From JAAYUD01 sp041907665 (lineage in GTDB: Bacteria; Bacteroidota; Bacteroidia; Bacteroidales; Bacteroidaceae), in NCBI GenBank assembly GCA_041907665.1, contig JAYRGW010000007.1, positions 1-64,000 of the forward strand: a stretch of DNA of 64,000 nt. Reading direction: 5' to 3'. The position numbers were made by a program, and so were the translations under genes. This document shows positions 8,830 to 18,368 of the stretch, in pieces. Numbering within the stretch: the first letter of the stretch is position 1; every line of letters begins with the position of its first letter. The notes beneath the pieces are model-generated. The model ran no database searches, was not told where the DNA came from, and was given only the letters and a program-made list of their open reading frames with translations.

Positions 8830-11720
8830 AAACTTTCTTGCAAGATGTAGCGCACGATCTGTTCGGCAAACTGAACGGTGACTTTTCGAAAACGGCCATT
8901 GTTTTTCCGAATAAACGTGCAGGCTTGTTCTTTAACCAATACCTAGCCCAAGAAGGGAGTGGCCCCATGTGGGCTCCTGTTTATTTAAGCATTAGCGACT
9001 TGTTGCAAAAGCTGTCTCCGTTGAAGAAAGGCGACCCTATCTTGTTGGTAGCCGTATTGTATAATATATATATAAACCAGACGGGAAGCGACGAATTGCT
9101 GGACAGTTTCTACCCCTGGGGACAACTGTTGATAGGCGACTTTGACGATGTAGACAAGAATCTGGTAGATGCCGACCGCATCTTTGAAAACTTGCGTGAT
9201 CTGAAGAACGAGATGAATGATTTGGACTTTCTGAACGAAGAACAAGTAAAGGCCCTGGAGCAGTTCTTTCAGAATTTCTCGATGGAGAAACATACTCAAC
9301 TGAAAGACCGCTTTGCCACCTCTTGGAATAGATTGAAAGATATATACCATGCCTATCGTACGAAACTGGAAGAAATGGGCATCGCATACGAAGGCATGTT
9401 ATATCGCTCTGTGATAGAACAGATAACCTCTGATGAGCTACCTTACGATCATTATGTATTTGTAGGATTCAACGTGCTGAATAAGGTGGAGAAGCGTTTC
9501 TTTTCAATTGTGAAAGATTGTGGCAAAGCCATGTTTTATTGGGACTATGACACGTATTATATGCAGGAGGCCAGCAAATACTGCAACTATGAAGCAGGAG
9601 AGTTTATCGGCCAAAACTTAGCCTTGTTCGGTAATGAACTTAACGGTGATTATTTCAATCATCTGGCTACACCAAAAAAAATTCGGTTCATTGCCGCATC
9701 GTCTGAAAACGCTCAAGCCCGTTATCTATCACAGTGGACACAAAAACTACCGGAAGGCTGCGCGGAGAAAGAAAATGCAGTAGTATTGTGCAATGAAACA
9801 TTGTTGTTGCCCGTGCTGCATTCCATTCCCGATACGGTTCAGAATGTGAATGTGACGATGGGATTTCCGTTATCGCAAACACCAATCTATAGCTTCATAA
9901 AAGCGGTAATTGATCTTCAAACAGAAGGTTATAAAGCCGATACGGGACAATTTGCATACGCCAACGTTCGCTTGGTGCTGAATCATCCATACGTTCAGAA
10001 GAAATCAGATAAGGCGGCATCGCTACTTCGCGAACTTACGCTTAATAATCATCCTTATGTATCCCCATCGGAGCTTCATGGAGATGATTTTCTGCAAATG
10101 GTGTTTGCATGGCAAAACGGTAATATCGCCTTGTGCCGTTATTTGATAAATTTGATACAGGATATCGCATCGCTATATAGGAAACCTGAAACTGACGACG
10201 ACGAAGTTGCATCGGATACTGACTTGTACGAACAACTGTATCGGGAATCGCTCTACCAAAGCTATGTGAAAGTAAACCGATTATTATCGCTTATCGAAGA
10301 ACAGCAAATAGTGATCTCATCGCATACGTTGAACCGTTTGCTCCATAACATATTGCATGGCGCCTCAATTCCTTTTCATGGTGAGCCGGCTATCGGTATG
10401 CAAGTGATGGGAGTGCTCGAAACCCGTAACCTGGATTTCAGAAATCTATTGATGCTTTCGCTCAACGAAGGACAGTTGCCCAAGGGGAGCAGTGAAGTAT
10501 CATTCATTCCTTACAATTTGCGAAAAGCTTTTGGAATGACCACTATAGAGCACAAGAACGCCGTGTATGCTTATTACTTCTATCGGTTGATTCAGCGTGC
10601 AGAAAACGTCACCTTGTTGTATAATTCGACAACGACAGGACTGAGCAAAGGCGAGATGTCGCGTTTCATGTTACAGTTGCTTGTAGAATATCCTTACAGC
10701 ATAGAGCGCAAGATGCTCGAGGCCAAACAGTCGCCCAATCAGATAGAGGAACTGAGAGTGCAGAAGACAGACGAAGTGATGAAACTCTTGTTGAGGCATT
10801 TCGATACAAACGTGCGTCCTCAGGCGGTGCTTTCGCCCTCGGCACTCAACCATTATATGGATTGTTCGTTGCGCTTCTTCTTTCAGTATGTAGCTGCCAT
10901 CAAAGTGCCCGACGAAGTAACGGTGGAAATAAACTCACCGATGTTCGGCACCATCTTTCACAAATCGGCCGAGATGGCTTATAAAGCTATCATACGTGGT
11001 GGAAAGATTGTGAGTAGCGAAGCTATAGAAACCTTTTTGAAGAATCCGAAGTCATTGCATGATATTGTGGACGGTGCCTTCAAAACAGAGTTTTTCAATA
11101 TAGGTGCAGACGAAAAGGCTGATTATAATGGAACATATCTGATCAATTTCAAAGTGATAGAAACCTACGTGAAGCAGTTACTAAACTTTGATAAATGTCG
11201 TACGCCATTCATGATAGTGGGCGAAGAGAAAAGAGTAACAGAGCCTTTGCATGTGGATACCGCTGCAGGGAGCATCGATATCAATATAGGAGGAACAATA
11301 GATCGTATGGACGAAAAAGATGATACGATACGCATAGTGGACTATAAAACGGGAGGGAATCCTAAATCTATTACCGCTGTGAACGATCTGTTTCAAAAAG
11401 ATCTGGAACGTGCTAATTATATCTTTCAAGCGTTTCTCTATGCTTCGATTGTAGGCAATAAGATCTCTGGCAAGAAGGTGAAACCTACGCTTCTTTATAT
11501 TCATCGAGCAGCCGGTAAAGAGTATTCTTCGGATATTCTGATAGGCGAGCCAAGAAAGCCAAAAGATGTTGTTGAAGATATCGCAATGTATGAAGACGAC
11601 TTTCGTAGCGAACTATTGGCATTGATACACGAAATATTCAATCAAGACATACCATTTACGCAAACGGAAGATACTAAGCGGTGTCAGTATTGCGATTTCG
11701 CCAAGATTTGTAGACGATAA
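8826..11720 (+). CDS. PD-(D/E)XK nuclease family protein, AddB/RecB-nuclease-like
   Basis: A 964-residue protein with an AddB-like, inactivated-helicase N-terminal region and a RecB-type nuclease domain at the C-terminus. The nuclease core is seen around residues 680-960: GTIFHKSAE, the RIVDYKTGG motif carrying catalytic Asp and Lys, and the terminal CQYCDFAKIC cysteines which, with the earlier MDCSLRFFFQ cysteine, match the 4Fe-4S cluster of AddB-type nucleases. The likely role is double-strand break end processing with an AddA-like UvrD helicase, but no such partner gene is adjacent in this window. Confidence 0.85.
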   Translation: MKTFLQDVAHDLFGKLNGDFSKTAIVFPNKRAGLFFNQYLAQEGSGPMWAPVYLSISDLLQKLSPLKKGDPILLVAVLYNIYINQTGSDELLDSFYPWGQLLIGDFDDVDKNLVDADRIFENLRDLKNEMNDLDFLNEEQVKALEQFFQNFSMEKHTQLKDRFATSWNRLKDIYHAYRTKLEEMGIAYEGMLYRSVIEQITSDELPYDHYVFVGFNVLNKVEKRFFSIVKDCGKAMFYWDYDTYYMQEASKYCNYEAGEFIGQNLALFGNELNGDYFNHLATPKKIRFIAASSENAQARYLSQWTQKLPEGCAEKENAVVLCNETLLLPVLHSIPDTVQNVNVTMGFPLSQTPIYSFIKAVIDLQTEGYKADTGQFAYANVRLVLNHPYVQKKSDKAASLLRELTLNNHPYVSPSELHGDDFLQMVFAWQNGNIALCRYLINLIQDIASLYRKPETDDDEVASDTDLYEQLYRESLYQSYVKVNRLLSLIEEQQIVISSHTLNRLLHNILHGASIPFHGEPAIGMQVMGVLETRNLDFRNLLMLSLNEGQLPKGSSEVSFIPYNLRKAFGMTTIEHKNAVYAYYFYRLIQRAENVTLLYNSTTTGLSKGEMSRFMLQLLVEYPYSIERKMLEAKQSPNQIEELRVQKTDEVMKLLLRHFDTNVRPQAVLSPSALNHYMDCSLRFFFQYVAAIKVPDEVTVEINSPMFGTIFHKSAEMAYKAIIRGGKIVSSEAIETFLKNPKSLHDIVDGAFKTEFFNIGADEKADYNGTYLINFKVIETYVKQLLNFDKCRTPFMIVGEEKRVTEPLHVDTAAGSIDINIGGTIDRMDEKDDTIRIVDYKTGGNPKSITAVNDLFQKDLERANYIFQAFLYASIVGNKISGKKVKPTLLYIHRAAGKEYSSDILIGEPRKPKDVVEDIAMYEDDFRSELLALIHEIFNQDIPFTQTEDTKRCQYCDFAKICRR

Positions 11721-11753
11721 AGTAAGATGGAATACTTTAAATTGACAGCCTTT

Positions 11754-12569
11754 TTATTGAAATAAATCAGGATTGACAGTCTTTTGCCGAATTTCATCGG
11801 ATACGTTTATGACTTGTCCGTCGTACGCCAGTTTGATATTTTCTGGAAGTTTATTGTTTACCTCTTTGTGCAGCCCTGCCTGATGACTCATGTGTATGAA
11901 AAAAGTTTGACGTGCATCTATGCGCAGAGCCGTAGCAACAGCTTCTTCAATAGTCTGGTGAGAATGATGAGGCTGTATACGAAGCGCGTTTAGAATAAGC
12001 GTATCAATACCATGAAGTGTATTGAAAGACATGTCAATCATAGTAGACATATCGGTAATATATGCAAATTGGTTAATGCGAAAACCAAGGATTGCAATAT
12101 TTCCATGCATTACCTCGAATGGCATAATGTCAATGCCTTTTACCCGAAAAGGACGAAAAGCAGAAATCTCGTGCAAGGATAATTGTGGAACGCCTGGATA
12201 AAGTTTTCCTTCTTTGAAACAGTAAGGCATTCTTGCCTTTATGGAATCGCAGCTGCGTTTATCGCAAAAAATAGGAATGGGAGCAAATTTGCAGAACGGG
12301 CGCAGGTCGTCTAGCCCTCCTACATGGTCGTAGTGTTCGTGAGTAATAAGTACTGCATCTATAGGAGCAAATGGCAGATGAAGCATTTGTTCACGAAAAT
12401 CAGGTCCACAGTCGATGAGGATATTCGTATTTCCAATAGTAACCAACGAAGAACAACGTAGGCGTTTGTCGTGTACATCGGAAGAAGTGCATACTTCACA
12501 AGTGCAACCAATCTGAGGTATACCTGTTGAAGTTCCGCTACCTAATATTTTGACTTGCATGTGATTCAT
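11754..12569 (-). CDS. MBL-fold metallohydrolase, PhnP-like
   Basis: A 271-residue metallo-beta-lactamase fold hydrolase. It shows GSGTSTGIPQIGC at the N-terminus, a zinc-binding ITHEHYDHVGGLDDLRPF motif, and later histidines (HHSHQTIEEA and FIHMSHQAG). A pair of cysteines (CTCEVC) matches the extra structural metal site of PhnP-type cyclic phosphodiesterases. The substrate is not certain without phn genes nearby. Two ATGs (12569, 12560) are possible starts. It ends convergently, 33 bases from the AddB-like gene. Confidence 0.85.
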   Translation of the reverse strand: MNHMQVKILGSGTSTGIPQIGCTCEVCTSSDVHDKRLRCSSLVTIGNTNILIDCGPDFREQMLHLPFAPIDAVLITHEHYDHVGGLDDLRPFCKFAPIPIFCDKRSCDSIKARMPYCFKEGKLYPGVPQLSLHEISAFRPFRVKGIDIMPFEVMHGNIAILGFRINQFAYITDMSTMIDMSFNTLHGIDTLILNALRIQPHHSHQTIEEAVATALRIDARQTFFIHMSHQAGLHKEVNNKLPENIKLAYDGQVINVSDEIRQKTVNPDLFQ

Positions 12570-12600
12570 TTTGTAGCTTTTATATATATAAAGTATTACT

Positions 12601-13608
12601 TTAAATAAAATTCACTTCTGGATGAATATCAATATTAAATTTAGTAAGTACAGACTGTCTGATTGCATCGCTGAGAGCAACTACATCTTTTCCCATAGCT
12701 CCACCTTTATTCACTAATATTAAAGCCTGCTTATCGTATACTCCAACTGGACCGAGCGATTTACCTTTCCATCCGCATTGTTCAATCATCCACCCTGCTG
12801 GGACTTTGATATTGAATGCATCTATCTCGTAAAAAGGAATATGTGGATAACTTTTTTGAATCTGTTCAAATTGTTTGCGAGATATAACCGGATTCATAAA
12901 AAAACTACCAGCATTGCCTATTATTTTAGGATCGGGTAACTTATTGGAACGTATCGAAATGATAGCTTGTCGTACATTAGCTAGATTGAGAGAAGTATAC
13001 TTTGTCAGTTCGGTGCGGATAGAACCATAATCCAAATGAAAGCATGCTTTCTTCTTCAGTCTGAAAGTGACATAAGTGACAAAATAGCGCTTCATGTCAG
13101 GATGTTTAAAAATGCTTTGACGATAACCATACTGACACTGTGGGTTAGTAAAAATACAATCTTCACCCGTAGCATCGATAGTCTCTACGCATTGTATGAT
13201 ATCTTTGACTTCTACTCCATAGGCTCCGATATTCTGAACAGCTCCCGCTCCTACCTCACCCGGAATGAGCGAAAGATTTTCGGCTCCATACCATTCGTGT
13301 TCGACACAATATGCTACCCATTCGTCCCATATTTCACCACCACCCACGCGTACAACGATATCATCGTCGGTCTCGTACATCACCTCTTTACCTTTGATGC
13401 AAGAATGTAGAATGATACCCGGATAATTACAGGTGAAAAGCAGATTACTACCTTGCCCGATATGTAGATAAGGTTCGGTGAGTGCACCACCGGACGTTAT
13501 GAATTGCTTTAACTCGCTTATCGAGTTGTATTCAACATACCGAGATGCTTTAGAAGCAATACCGAAAGTATTGTGTCCAAGGAGAGAATAATCTACTTCA
13601 TCTATCAT
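12601..13608 (-). CDS. murB: UDP-N-acetylenolpyruvoylglucosamine reductase (type I)
   Basis: Cytoplasmic flavoenzyme (335 residues) that makes UDP-MurNAc for peptidoglycan. It has the FAD-binding region (HIGQGSNLLFTCN; PGEVGAGAVQNIGAYGVE), the catalytic serine in GNAGSFFMNP, and the C-terminal glutamate in HPEVNFI. Length and the presence of the Tyr-loop region match the E. coli-like type I enzyme. It lies 11 bases downstream of a lipoprotein gene and 31 bases upstream of the MBL-fold gene. Confidence 0.96.
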   Translation of the reverse strand: MIDEVDYSLLGHNTFGIASKASRYVEYNSISELKQFITSGGALTEPYLHIGQGSNLLFTCNYPGIILHSCIKGKEVMYETDDDIVVRVGGGEIWDEWVAYCVEHEWYGAENLSLIPGEVGAGAVQNIGAYGVEVKDIIQCVETIDATGEDCIFTNPQCQYGYRQSIFKHPDMKRYFVTYVTFRLKKKACFHLDYGSIRTELTKYTSLNLANVRQAIISIRSNKLPDPKIIGNAGSFFMNPVISRKQFEQIQKSYPHIPFYEIDAFNIKVPAGWMIEQCGWKGKSLGPVGVYDKQALILVNKGGAMGKDVVALSDAIRQSVLTKFNIDIHPEVNFI

Positions 13609-13619
13609 TTTTATAAAAC

Positions 13620-14456
13620 TTATATACCCGTGTCTTCAAACTTATAGAGCTTCCATTTACCTGCTTTCTTGCGGAAGTAAAGCACATTGGAAAAGCCATT
13701 ACTTACGCCCTTGAAGGCAACAATCTTTTGTATGGATTTGTCAGAGTTCTGTTGTCCATAATTGATATTTGACATTTGGAGGATAGGTAACTGCGGTTTG
13801 AATGCAAACCATTGGCTTACATCAATAGTTGCCTCTATCATCGAAAAGTCATCATCAGGATTGGCGGTGACAAACTTCAGCGGTTGGCATACTCTTTGAG
13901 CTTGAAACAAACTATCAGTAGAAAAACGACCATAGAAATTGAGGAATGTTTCATCTTCTATATTCGTCATGTGGCTCATGTTGATAGACTCGAGCAACCA
14001 CATACCACGTATTCTTTTGAAATTGTAGTGTTTCACCATCTTGTTTTTTGGATATAGCCACTCCACTTGTACACTCTTCAGTGATGTATCGTTCACCAAA
14101 TCCATATCTTTCTGGCGATCGAATATCAATGTGTAAATTTTTTGATGGATGAACAGATAATCGTGTTTCCAATGGCGGGCATCAATAAAGGATTTTTTTC
14201 CACCATTGTCAACTAATAGAGGGAATACTATTCGTTGGCGTTGAACAGTAGGATCGGATGCAAAACTATAGATGAAATCATTGAACAATTCATCGGCATG
14301 ACTCTGATGAGGACCTTTGGCCGCTTGTGCTAACGAATCCTCGTTTAAACGATGCACCGATTCAGTCGCTTGAATAGGAAGATTGTTGCTTTTTTTATTG
14401 TTGCACGAACCTAAAACCAATAGCAGGAAAATAAATCCTGCAATCATTCTTTTCAT
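13620..14456 (-). CDS. DUF4348-like lipoprotein of unknown function
   Basis: A 278-residue predicted lipoprotein: signal segment MKRMIAGFIFLLLVLGSCNN with a lipobox cysteine near residue 18, then a soluble domain. The sequence resembles the Bacteroidales DUF4348 group often found beside murB, an assignment I make from recollection of the pattern. The domain is rich in aromatic residues (VEWLYPKNKMVKHYNFKRI; ISVSQWFAFKPQLP-like segments) but shows no catalytic motif. No function can be assigned. It is the likely first gene of a unit continuing into murB and the MBL hydrolase. Confidence 0.75.
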   Translation of the reverse strand: MKRMIAGFIFLLLVLGSCNNKKSNNLPIQATESVHRLNEDSLAQAAKGPHQSHADELFNDFIYSFASDPTVQRQRIVFPLLVDNGGKKSFIDARHWKHDYLFIHQKIYTLIFDRQKDMDLVNDTSLKSVQVEWLYPKNKMVKHYNFKRIRGMWLLESINMSHMTNIEDETFLNFYGRFSTDSLFQAQRVCQPLKFVTANPDDDFSMIEATIDVSQWFAFKPQLPILQMSNINYGQQNSDKSIQKIVAFKGVSNGFSNVLYFRKKAGKWKLYKFEDTGI

Positions 14457-14522
14457 AAATTACCTGACTTAAAACAAACTCTCTTTAATAATTCTATAAG
14501 ACATACATTGCTTAACAGCGTG

Positions 14523-14530
14523 CAAAGGTA
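14523..14530 (-). promoter_or_regulatory. TAnnTTTG -7 element for the lipoprotein-murB unit
   Basis: TACCTTTG on the minus strand, 66 bases upstream of the ATG at 14456. Confidence 0.6.
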
Positions 14531-14562
14531 ATTACAATTTCTGAGAAAATTTAATATTTTTA

Positions 14563-15711
14563 TTAAAAAAGATAACCTTTCGGAAGTTCTCGACAATTAT
14601 ATTGCGATGCCATAATTTCCCCATAAGCTCCAGCTGAACGGAGGGCTATAATATCACCACGTTTTGTCTCGTTTAATTTAACACCTTTGTCGAATACATC
14701 TGTTGATTCGCATATCGGACCGACAACATCATACTTCTTTTTGGGAGCATCAGAAGAGAGATTCTCAATCAGATGATGGGCATGATAAAGAGCTGGTCTA
14801 ATTAGATCGGTGAAGCCTGCATCGAGGATAGCAAATTGTTTGTTGGTGCCTTGTTTGACATAGAGAACTCGTGAGATGAGCGCTCCACATTGTCCTACAA
14901 TACTTCTGCCCAATTCGAAATGCAATTGTTGGCCTTCTCTCAGTTTAAGATGTTCGGCATAAGTTGCAAAATAGGTTGCAAAATCGGGTATAGGGCTCTT
15001 GTCGGGTTGTTTATAGTCTATACCCAAACCTCCTCCTACATTTATATTCTCCAAATGAATTCCTCGTGCTTCCAGTTTATCTTGCAGTTCATTAATCCGA
15101 TGGCACAAAGCTATAAAATCGTCCATGACCAATATCTGCGAACCAATATGGAAATGTAGTCCGGTGAATTTTATACTCTTCATTTGCAAGGCCAAATCAA
15201 TGACTTTGTCCATATCGTTCATACTGATACCGAATTTATTTTCGGCCAATCCCGTAGTGATATTGGCATGTGTGTGTGCTCCTACGTTCGGATTGATTCG
15301 GAAAGCTACATTTGCTACGCAATGCAGGTGTTGCGCTAATTCGCTAATGACTTCCAACTCGGGTACAGACTCTACATTGAAGCAAGCGATACCGGCTTTC
15401 AAACCTAATTTTATTTCTTTATCAGATTTGCCTACCCCTGCAAAGACAATTTTGTCGGCTGGAAATCCAGCCTTCAGTGCTGCTGCTATTTCACCACCGC
15501 TGACGCAATCGGCACCAAGCCCTTGTTGAGCAATAAATGATAGTACCTGTGAGTTTACATTAGCTTTGACTGCATAATGAACATGGAAGTTGGCATATCG
15601 CCCGGCTTCTTTATTGACGCACTCAAGTGTTTGGGTCAATAGATCCAAATTGTAATAATAGAAAGGAGTCTGATATTTGGAGAACCTTTCCAACGGAAAT
15701 TGATGATTCAT
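14563..15711 (-). CDS. lysA: Diaminopimelate decarboxylase
   Basis: PLP-dependent enzyme (382 residues) converting meso-diaminopimelate to lysine. Motifs: YAVKANVN with the PLP lysine, HIGSQI, GGGLGIDY for phosphate binding, ELGRSIVGQCG, and the CESTDVF cysteine/substrate motif. The ATG at 15711 gives the family-like N-terminus (MNHQFPLERF); an upstream in-frame TTG at 15729 would add six residues and overlap lysC, which I consider less likely. It starts four bases after the lysC stop, so first and last enzymes of the lysine branch are transcribed together. Confidence 0.95.
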   Translation of the reverse strand: MNHQFPLERFSKYQTPFYYYNLDLLTQTLECVNKEAGRYANFHVHYAVKANVNSQVLSFIAQQGLGADCVSGGEIAAALKAGFPADKIVFAGVGKSDKEIKLGLKAGIACFNVESVPELEVISELAQHLHCVANVAFRINPNVGAHTHANITTGLAENKFGISMNDMDKVIDLALQMKSIKFTGLHFHIGSQILVMDDFIALCHRINELQDKLEARGIHLENINVGGGLGIDYKQPDKSPIPDFATYFATYAEHLKLREGQQLHFELGRSIVGQCGALISRVLYVKQGTNKQFAILDAGFTDLIRPALYHAHHLIENLSSDAPKKKYDVVGPICESTDVFDKGVKLNETKRGDIIALRSAGAYGEIMASQYNCRELPKGYLF

Positions 15712-15715
15712 CGAA

Positions 15716-17035
15716 TTACTTATTTGCAAATAATTTATCGCTCAAAGACTGCAAAGCTTTCTTTTTGTCTTCTTGACGTATCAGCATCGAGATGTTGTAA
15801 TTGCTACCTCCATACGAAATCATGCGGACTTGTATATCTCCCATCGCCTCGATCGCTTTCGCCTCAAACCCTACATTATCCCATTCCAAATCGCCAACAA
15901 TACAAATGATACACATGTCATGATCTACCGTTACAGTGCCATACTTCTTCAAATCGGCAAGAATATCTTTCAGGTGAGTCGTATTGTCTATGGTGATTGA
16001 AACACCTACTTCCGATGTACATATCATATCAATAGAAGTACGATAACTCTCGAATATTTCAAATACTTTGCGCAAGAATCCGTAAGCCAATAGCATACGG
16101 CTCGATTTAATTTTGATTGCTGTAATATTGTCTTTGGCTGCTACAGCTTTTATCATACCTTGTTCTGTACTGTTAGATATTAATGTTCCTGGAGCAGAAG
16201 GATCCATCGTGTTGAGCAAACGAACAGGGATATTGGCATATTTTGCAGGTTGAATGCAGGTAGGATGCAATATTTTGGCACCGAAGTAAGCCAATTCTGC
16301 AGCTTCTTCAAACAATAGATGACGTACGGGTTGTGTATGATCCACAAAACGCGGATCGTTATTGTGCATACCGTCGATATCTGTCCATATCTGGATTTCG
16401 GAAGCTCCAGCAGCCGCTCCGATTAATGAAGCCGAATAGTCGCTTCCGCCACGTTGCAAATTATCGATTTCACCATAAGCATTGCGACAAATATATCCTT
16501 GAGTTATAAACAACTTAGTATCAGGATATGTATCAAGCATTGTCTGTAGTTTATCTTTAATATATACAGCATCCGGCTCATTGTTGCGATCGGTACGCAT
16601 AAAGTCTAATGCCGGTAGTAATACTGAAGTAACATGCTGTTCGTTGAGGTAAAGTTGCATCAAATTCGTAGAGAGGAGTTCGCCTTTTGATAGAACGACT
16701 TTCTCTTCGAATAAGGTGAACATATCTTTAGTTAACAAACGCAGTTCGTCAAAATGAGTTTTAAGTATTCCAAGGGCTTTCTGTTTATATTCATCGGTTG
16801 AGAACAGACTATCAACAGTCTGTTTATATTTAGCTTCCAGTTTGTTGATGATCTCATTGGCTCCCTCAGGATTCTTTTGAGACAAATAATTAGAAATCTC
16901 TACCAACGTATTGGTAGTCCCCGACATAGCCGAAAGGACAACTATATTACGTTCACCGTCGGTAATTAATTTGGCTACTTCCTTAATGCGCTCTACCGAC
17001 CCTACAGAAGTTCCTCCAAACTTTAAAACTTTCAT
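15716..17035 (-). CDS. lysC: Aspartate kinase (monofunctional)
   Basis: Phosphorylates aspartate, the entry step to lysine, threonine and methionine (439 residues). The N-terminal KFGGTSVGS motif, catalytic-domain segments (LSAMSGTTNTL; QRGGSDYSASLIGAA) and two C-terminal ACT domains (about 300-439) are present; there is no homoserine dehydrogenase fusion. The ACT domains suggest allosteric feedback. It lies between an FtsE-like ATPase and lysA on the minus strand, with 19 bases to the ATPase gene. Confidence 0.94.
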   Translation of the reverse strand: MKVLKFGGTSVGSVERIKEVAKLITDGERNIVVLSAMSGTTNTLVEISNYLSQKNPEGANEIINKLEAKYKQTVDSLFSTDEYKQKALGILKTHFDELRLLTKDMFTLFEEKVVLSKGELLSTNLMQLYLNEQHVTSVLLPALDFMRTDRNNEPDAVYIKDKLQTMLDTYPDTKLFITQGYICRNAYGEIDNLQRGGSDYSASLIGAAAGASEIQIWTDIDGMHNNDPRFVDHTQPVRHLLFEEAAELAYFGAKILHPTCIQPAKYANIPVRLLNTMDPSAPGTLISNSTEQGMIKAVAAKDNITAIKIKSSRMLLAYGFLRKVFEIFESYRTSIDMICTSEVGVSITIDNTTHLKDILADLKKYGTVTVDHDMCIICIVGDLEWDNVGFEAKAIEAMGDIQVRMISYGGSNYNISMLIRQEDKKKALQSLSDKLFANK

Positions 17036-17054
17036 TTTGTACAGTGTTTAATTA

Positions 17055-17762
17055 TTAGTTATTTTCTTTAATTGTTTCTTCTTCGTAGTCGCTGGTTACA
17101 TCTGATAACTCTTTATTTTCGAGTTTCAATACTTTTCCGTTGAACTTACGAACTATATGAAGATTATGAGTGCTCATGATGACCAAAGTCCCTTTCTCAC
17201 TAAATTCTTGCAATAGATTGACAATAGCGACTCCTGTTTCGGCATCAAGATTTCCGGTAGGTTCATCAGCAAGAATAATGTCGGGCTCATTGAGGACAGC
17301 TCTTGCTATGACAATACGTTGTTGCTCTCCACCAGATAATTCGCTGGGCATCTTCTGAGCCTTCTCTTGCATACCTACCTTATTAAGTACTTCGTCGATA
17401 CGTTCACCAATCTTGACTTTATCATTCCATCCTGTTGCTTTCAGCACAAAGGCCAAATTCTCGTATACCGTACGATCTATGAGGAGCTGAAAATCTTGAA
17501 ATATAATACCTAGTCGCCGACGAAGTTGCGGAATATTTTTCCTTTTGATGGTAATCATATCATTATCCAATACCAGAGCTTCGCCCGACGTAATATCGAG
17601 CTCTCCGTACATAGTCTTCATCAAACTTGTCTTTCCGGTTCCTACTTTACCTATTAAAAAGATAAATTCGCCTTTATGAAATTCCAAGTTGACATGTTCA
17701 AGAATAGGTGTTCCTTCTTGTTTTATCTCAACATCTTGATATTTTACTAATGCTTCTTCCAT
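17055..17762 (-). CDS. ftsE: FtsE-like cell-division ABC ATPase
   Basis: A 235-residue ABC ATPase with Walker A GKVGTGKTSL, Q-loop (GIIFQDFQLL), signature LSGGEQQR, Walker B ILADEPTGNLD and the H-loop in STHNLH. The unusual GKVGTGKT form and the short length match Bacteroidetes FtsE, which with the membrane protein FtsX controls septal peptidoglycan hydrolases. No ftsX lies adjacent; other LolD/MacB-type ATPases are the alternative. The gene overlaps the 3' end of hisIE by 16 bases. Confidence 0.8.
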   Translation of the reverse strand: MEEALVKYQDVEIKQEGTPILEHVNLEFHKGEFIFLIGKVGTGKTSLMKTMYGELDITSGEALVLDNDMITIKRKNIPQLRRRLGIIFQDFQLLIDRTVYENLAFVLKATGWNDKVKIGERIDEVLNKVGMQEKAQKMPSELSGGEQQRIVIARAVLNEPDIILADEPTGNLDAETGVAIVNLLQEFSEKGTLVIMSTHNLHIVRKFNGKVLKLENKELSDVTSDYEEETIKENN

Positions 17763-18358
17763 GATTTACTATGTCTTTCAACTAATTCATGAGCTAAATC
17801 TTCAATACGATAACCTTTCGAAGTGAGCAACACGATAAGATGATAGAGCAGGTCTGCCCCTTCATATACCATTCTTTCGGGCGTGCCATTAGTCGCTTCT
17901 ATCACTGTCTCTACTGCTTCTTCGCCTACTTTTTGTGCCATTCGGTTTACACCGCTCTCAAATAAGCTCGTAGTATACGAATCTTTTGGCATCTCTTTGT
18001 AGCGCTTATCGATAAAATCTTGTAATTCTTTGAAGAACATTACAGGTTCTTCGTTCTTCTCCCCCCAACAAGTATCGGTACCTGTATGGCAAGTAGGGCC
18101 TTCGGGATGAACCTGAATCAACAACGTATCATTATCACAATCGCTCTTCATCGAAACCAGATGAAGTACATGGCCGCTTTCTTCGCCTTTAGTCCATAAT
18201 TTCTGACGAGAGCGACTATAGAAAGTAACTAGACCTGTTTCGTTAGTCTTATCATATGCTTCGCGGTTCATAAAACCAAGCATCAACACCTTTCGAGTGT
18301 CGGCGTCTTGTACGATTGCCGGAACAAGTCCGTTCATTTTATCAAAATCGATATTCAT
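17747..18358 (-). CDS. hisIE: Bifunctional phosphoribosyl-AMP cyclohydrolase / phosphoribosyl-ATP pyrophosphatase
   Basis: Catalyses steps 2 and 3 of histidine synthesis (203 residues). The HisI half (about 1-105) has FYSRSRQKLWTKGEESGH and the zinc-binding CDNDTLL / GPTCHTG segments; the HisE half (about 110-203) has the helical KVGEEAVETVIEA motif. It follows hisF by 10 bases and overlaps ftsE at its 3' end. Confidence 0.96.
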   Translation of the reverse strand: MNIDFDKMNGLVPAIVQDADTRKVLMLGFMNREAYDKTNETGLVTFYSRSRQKLWTKGEESGHVLHLVSMKSDCDNDTLLIQVHPEGPTCHTGTDTCWGEKNEEPVMFFKELQDFIDKRYKEMPKDSYTTSLFESGVNRMAQKVGEEAVETVIEATNGTPERMVYEGADLLYHLIVLLTSKGYRIEDLAHELVERHSKSWKKH

Positions 18359-18368
18359 TTTATCTATC

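Noticed and set aside
15709..15729. Overlap of lysA with lysC via a TTG start
   Set aside because: The ATG at 15711 gives the canonical N-terminus and removes the overlap.
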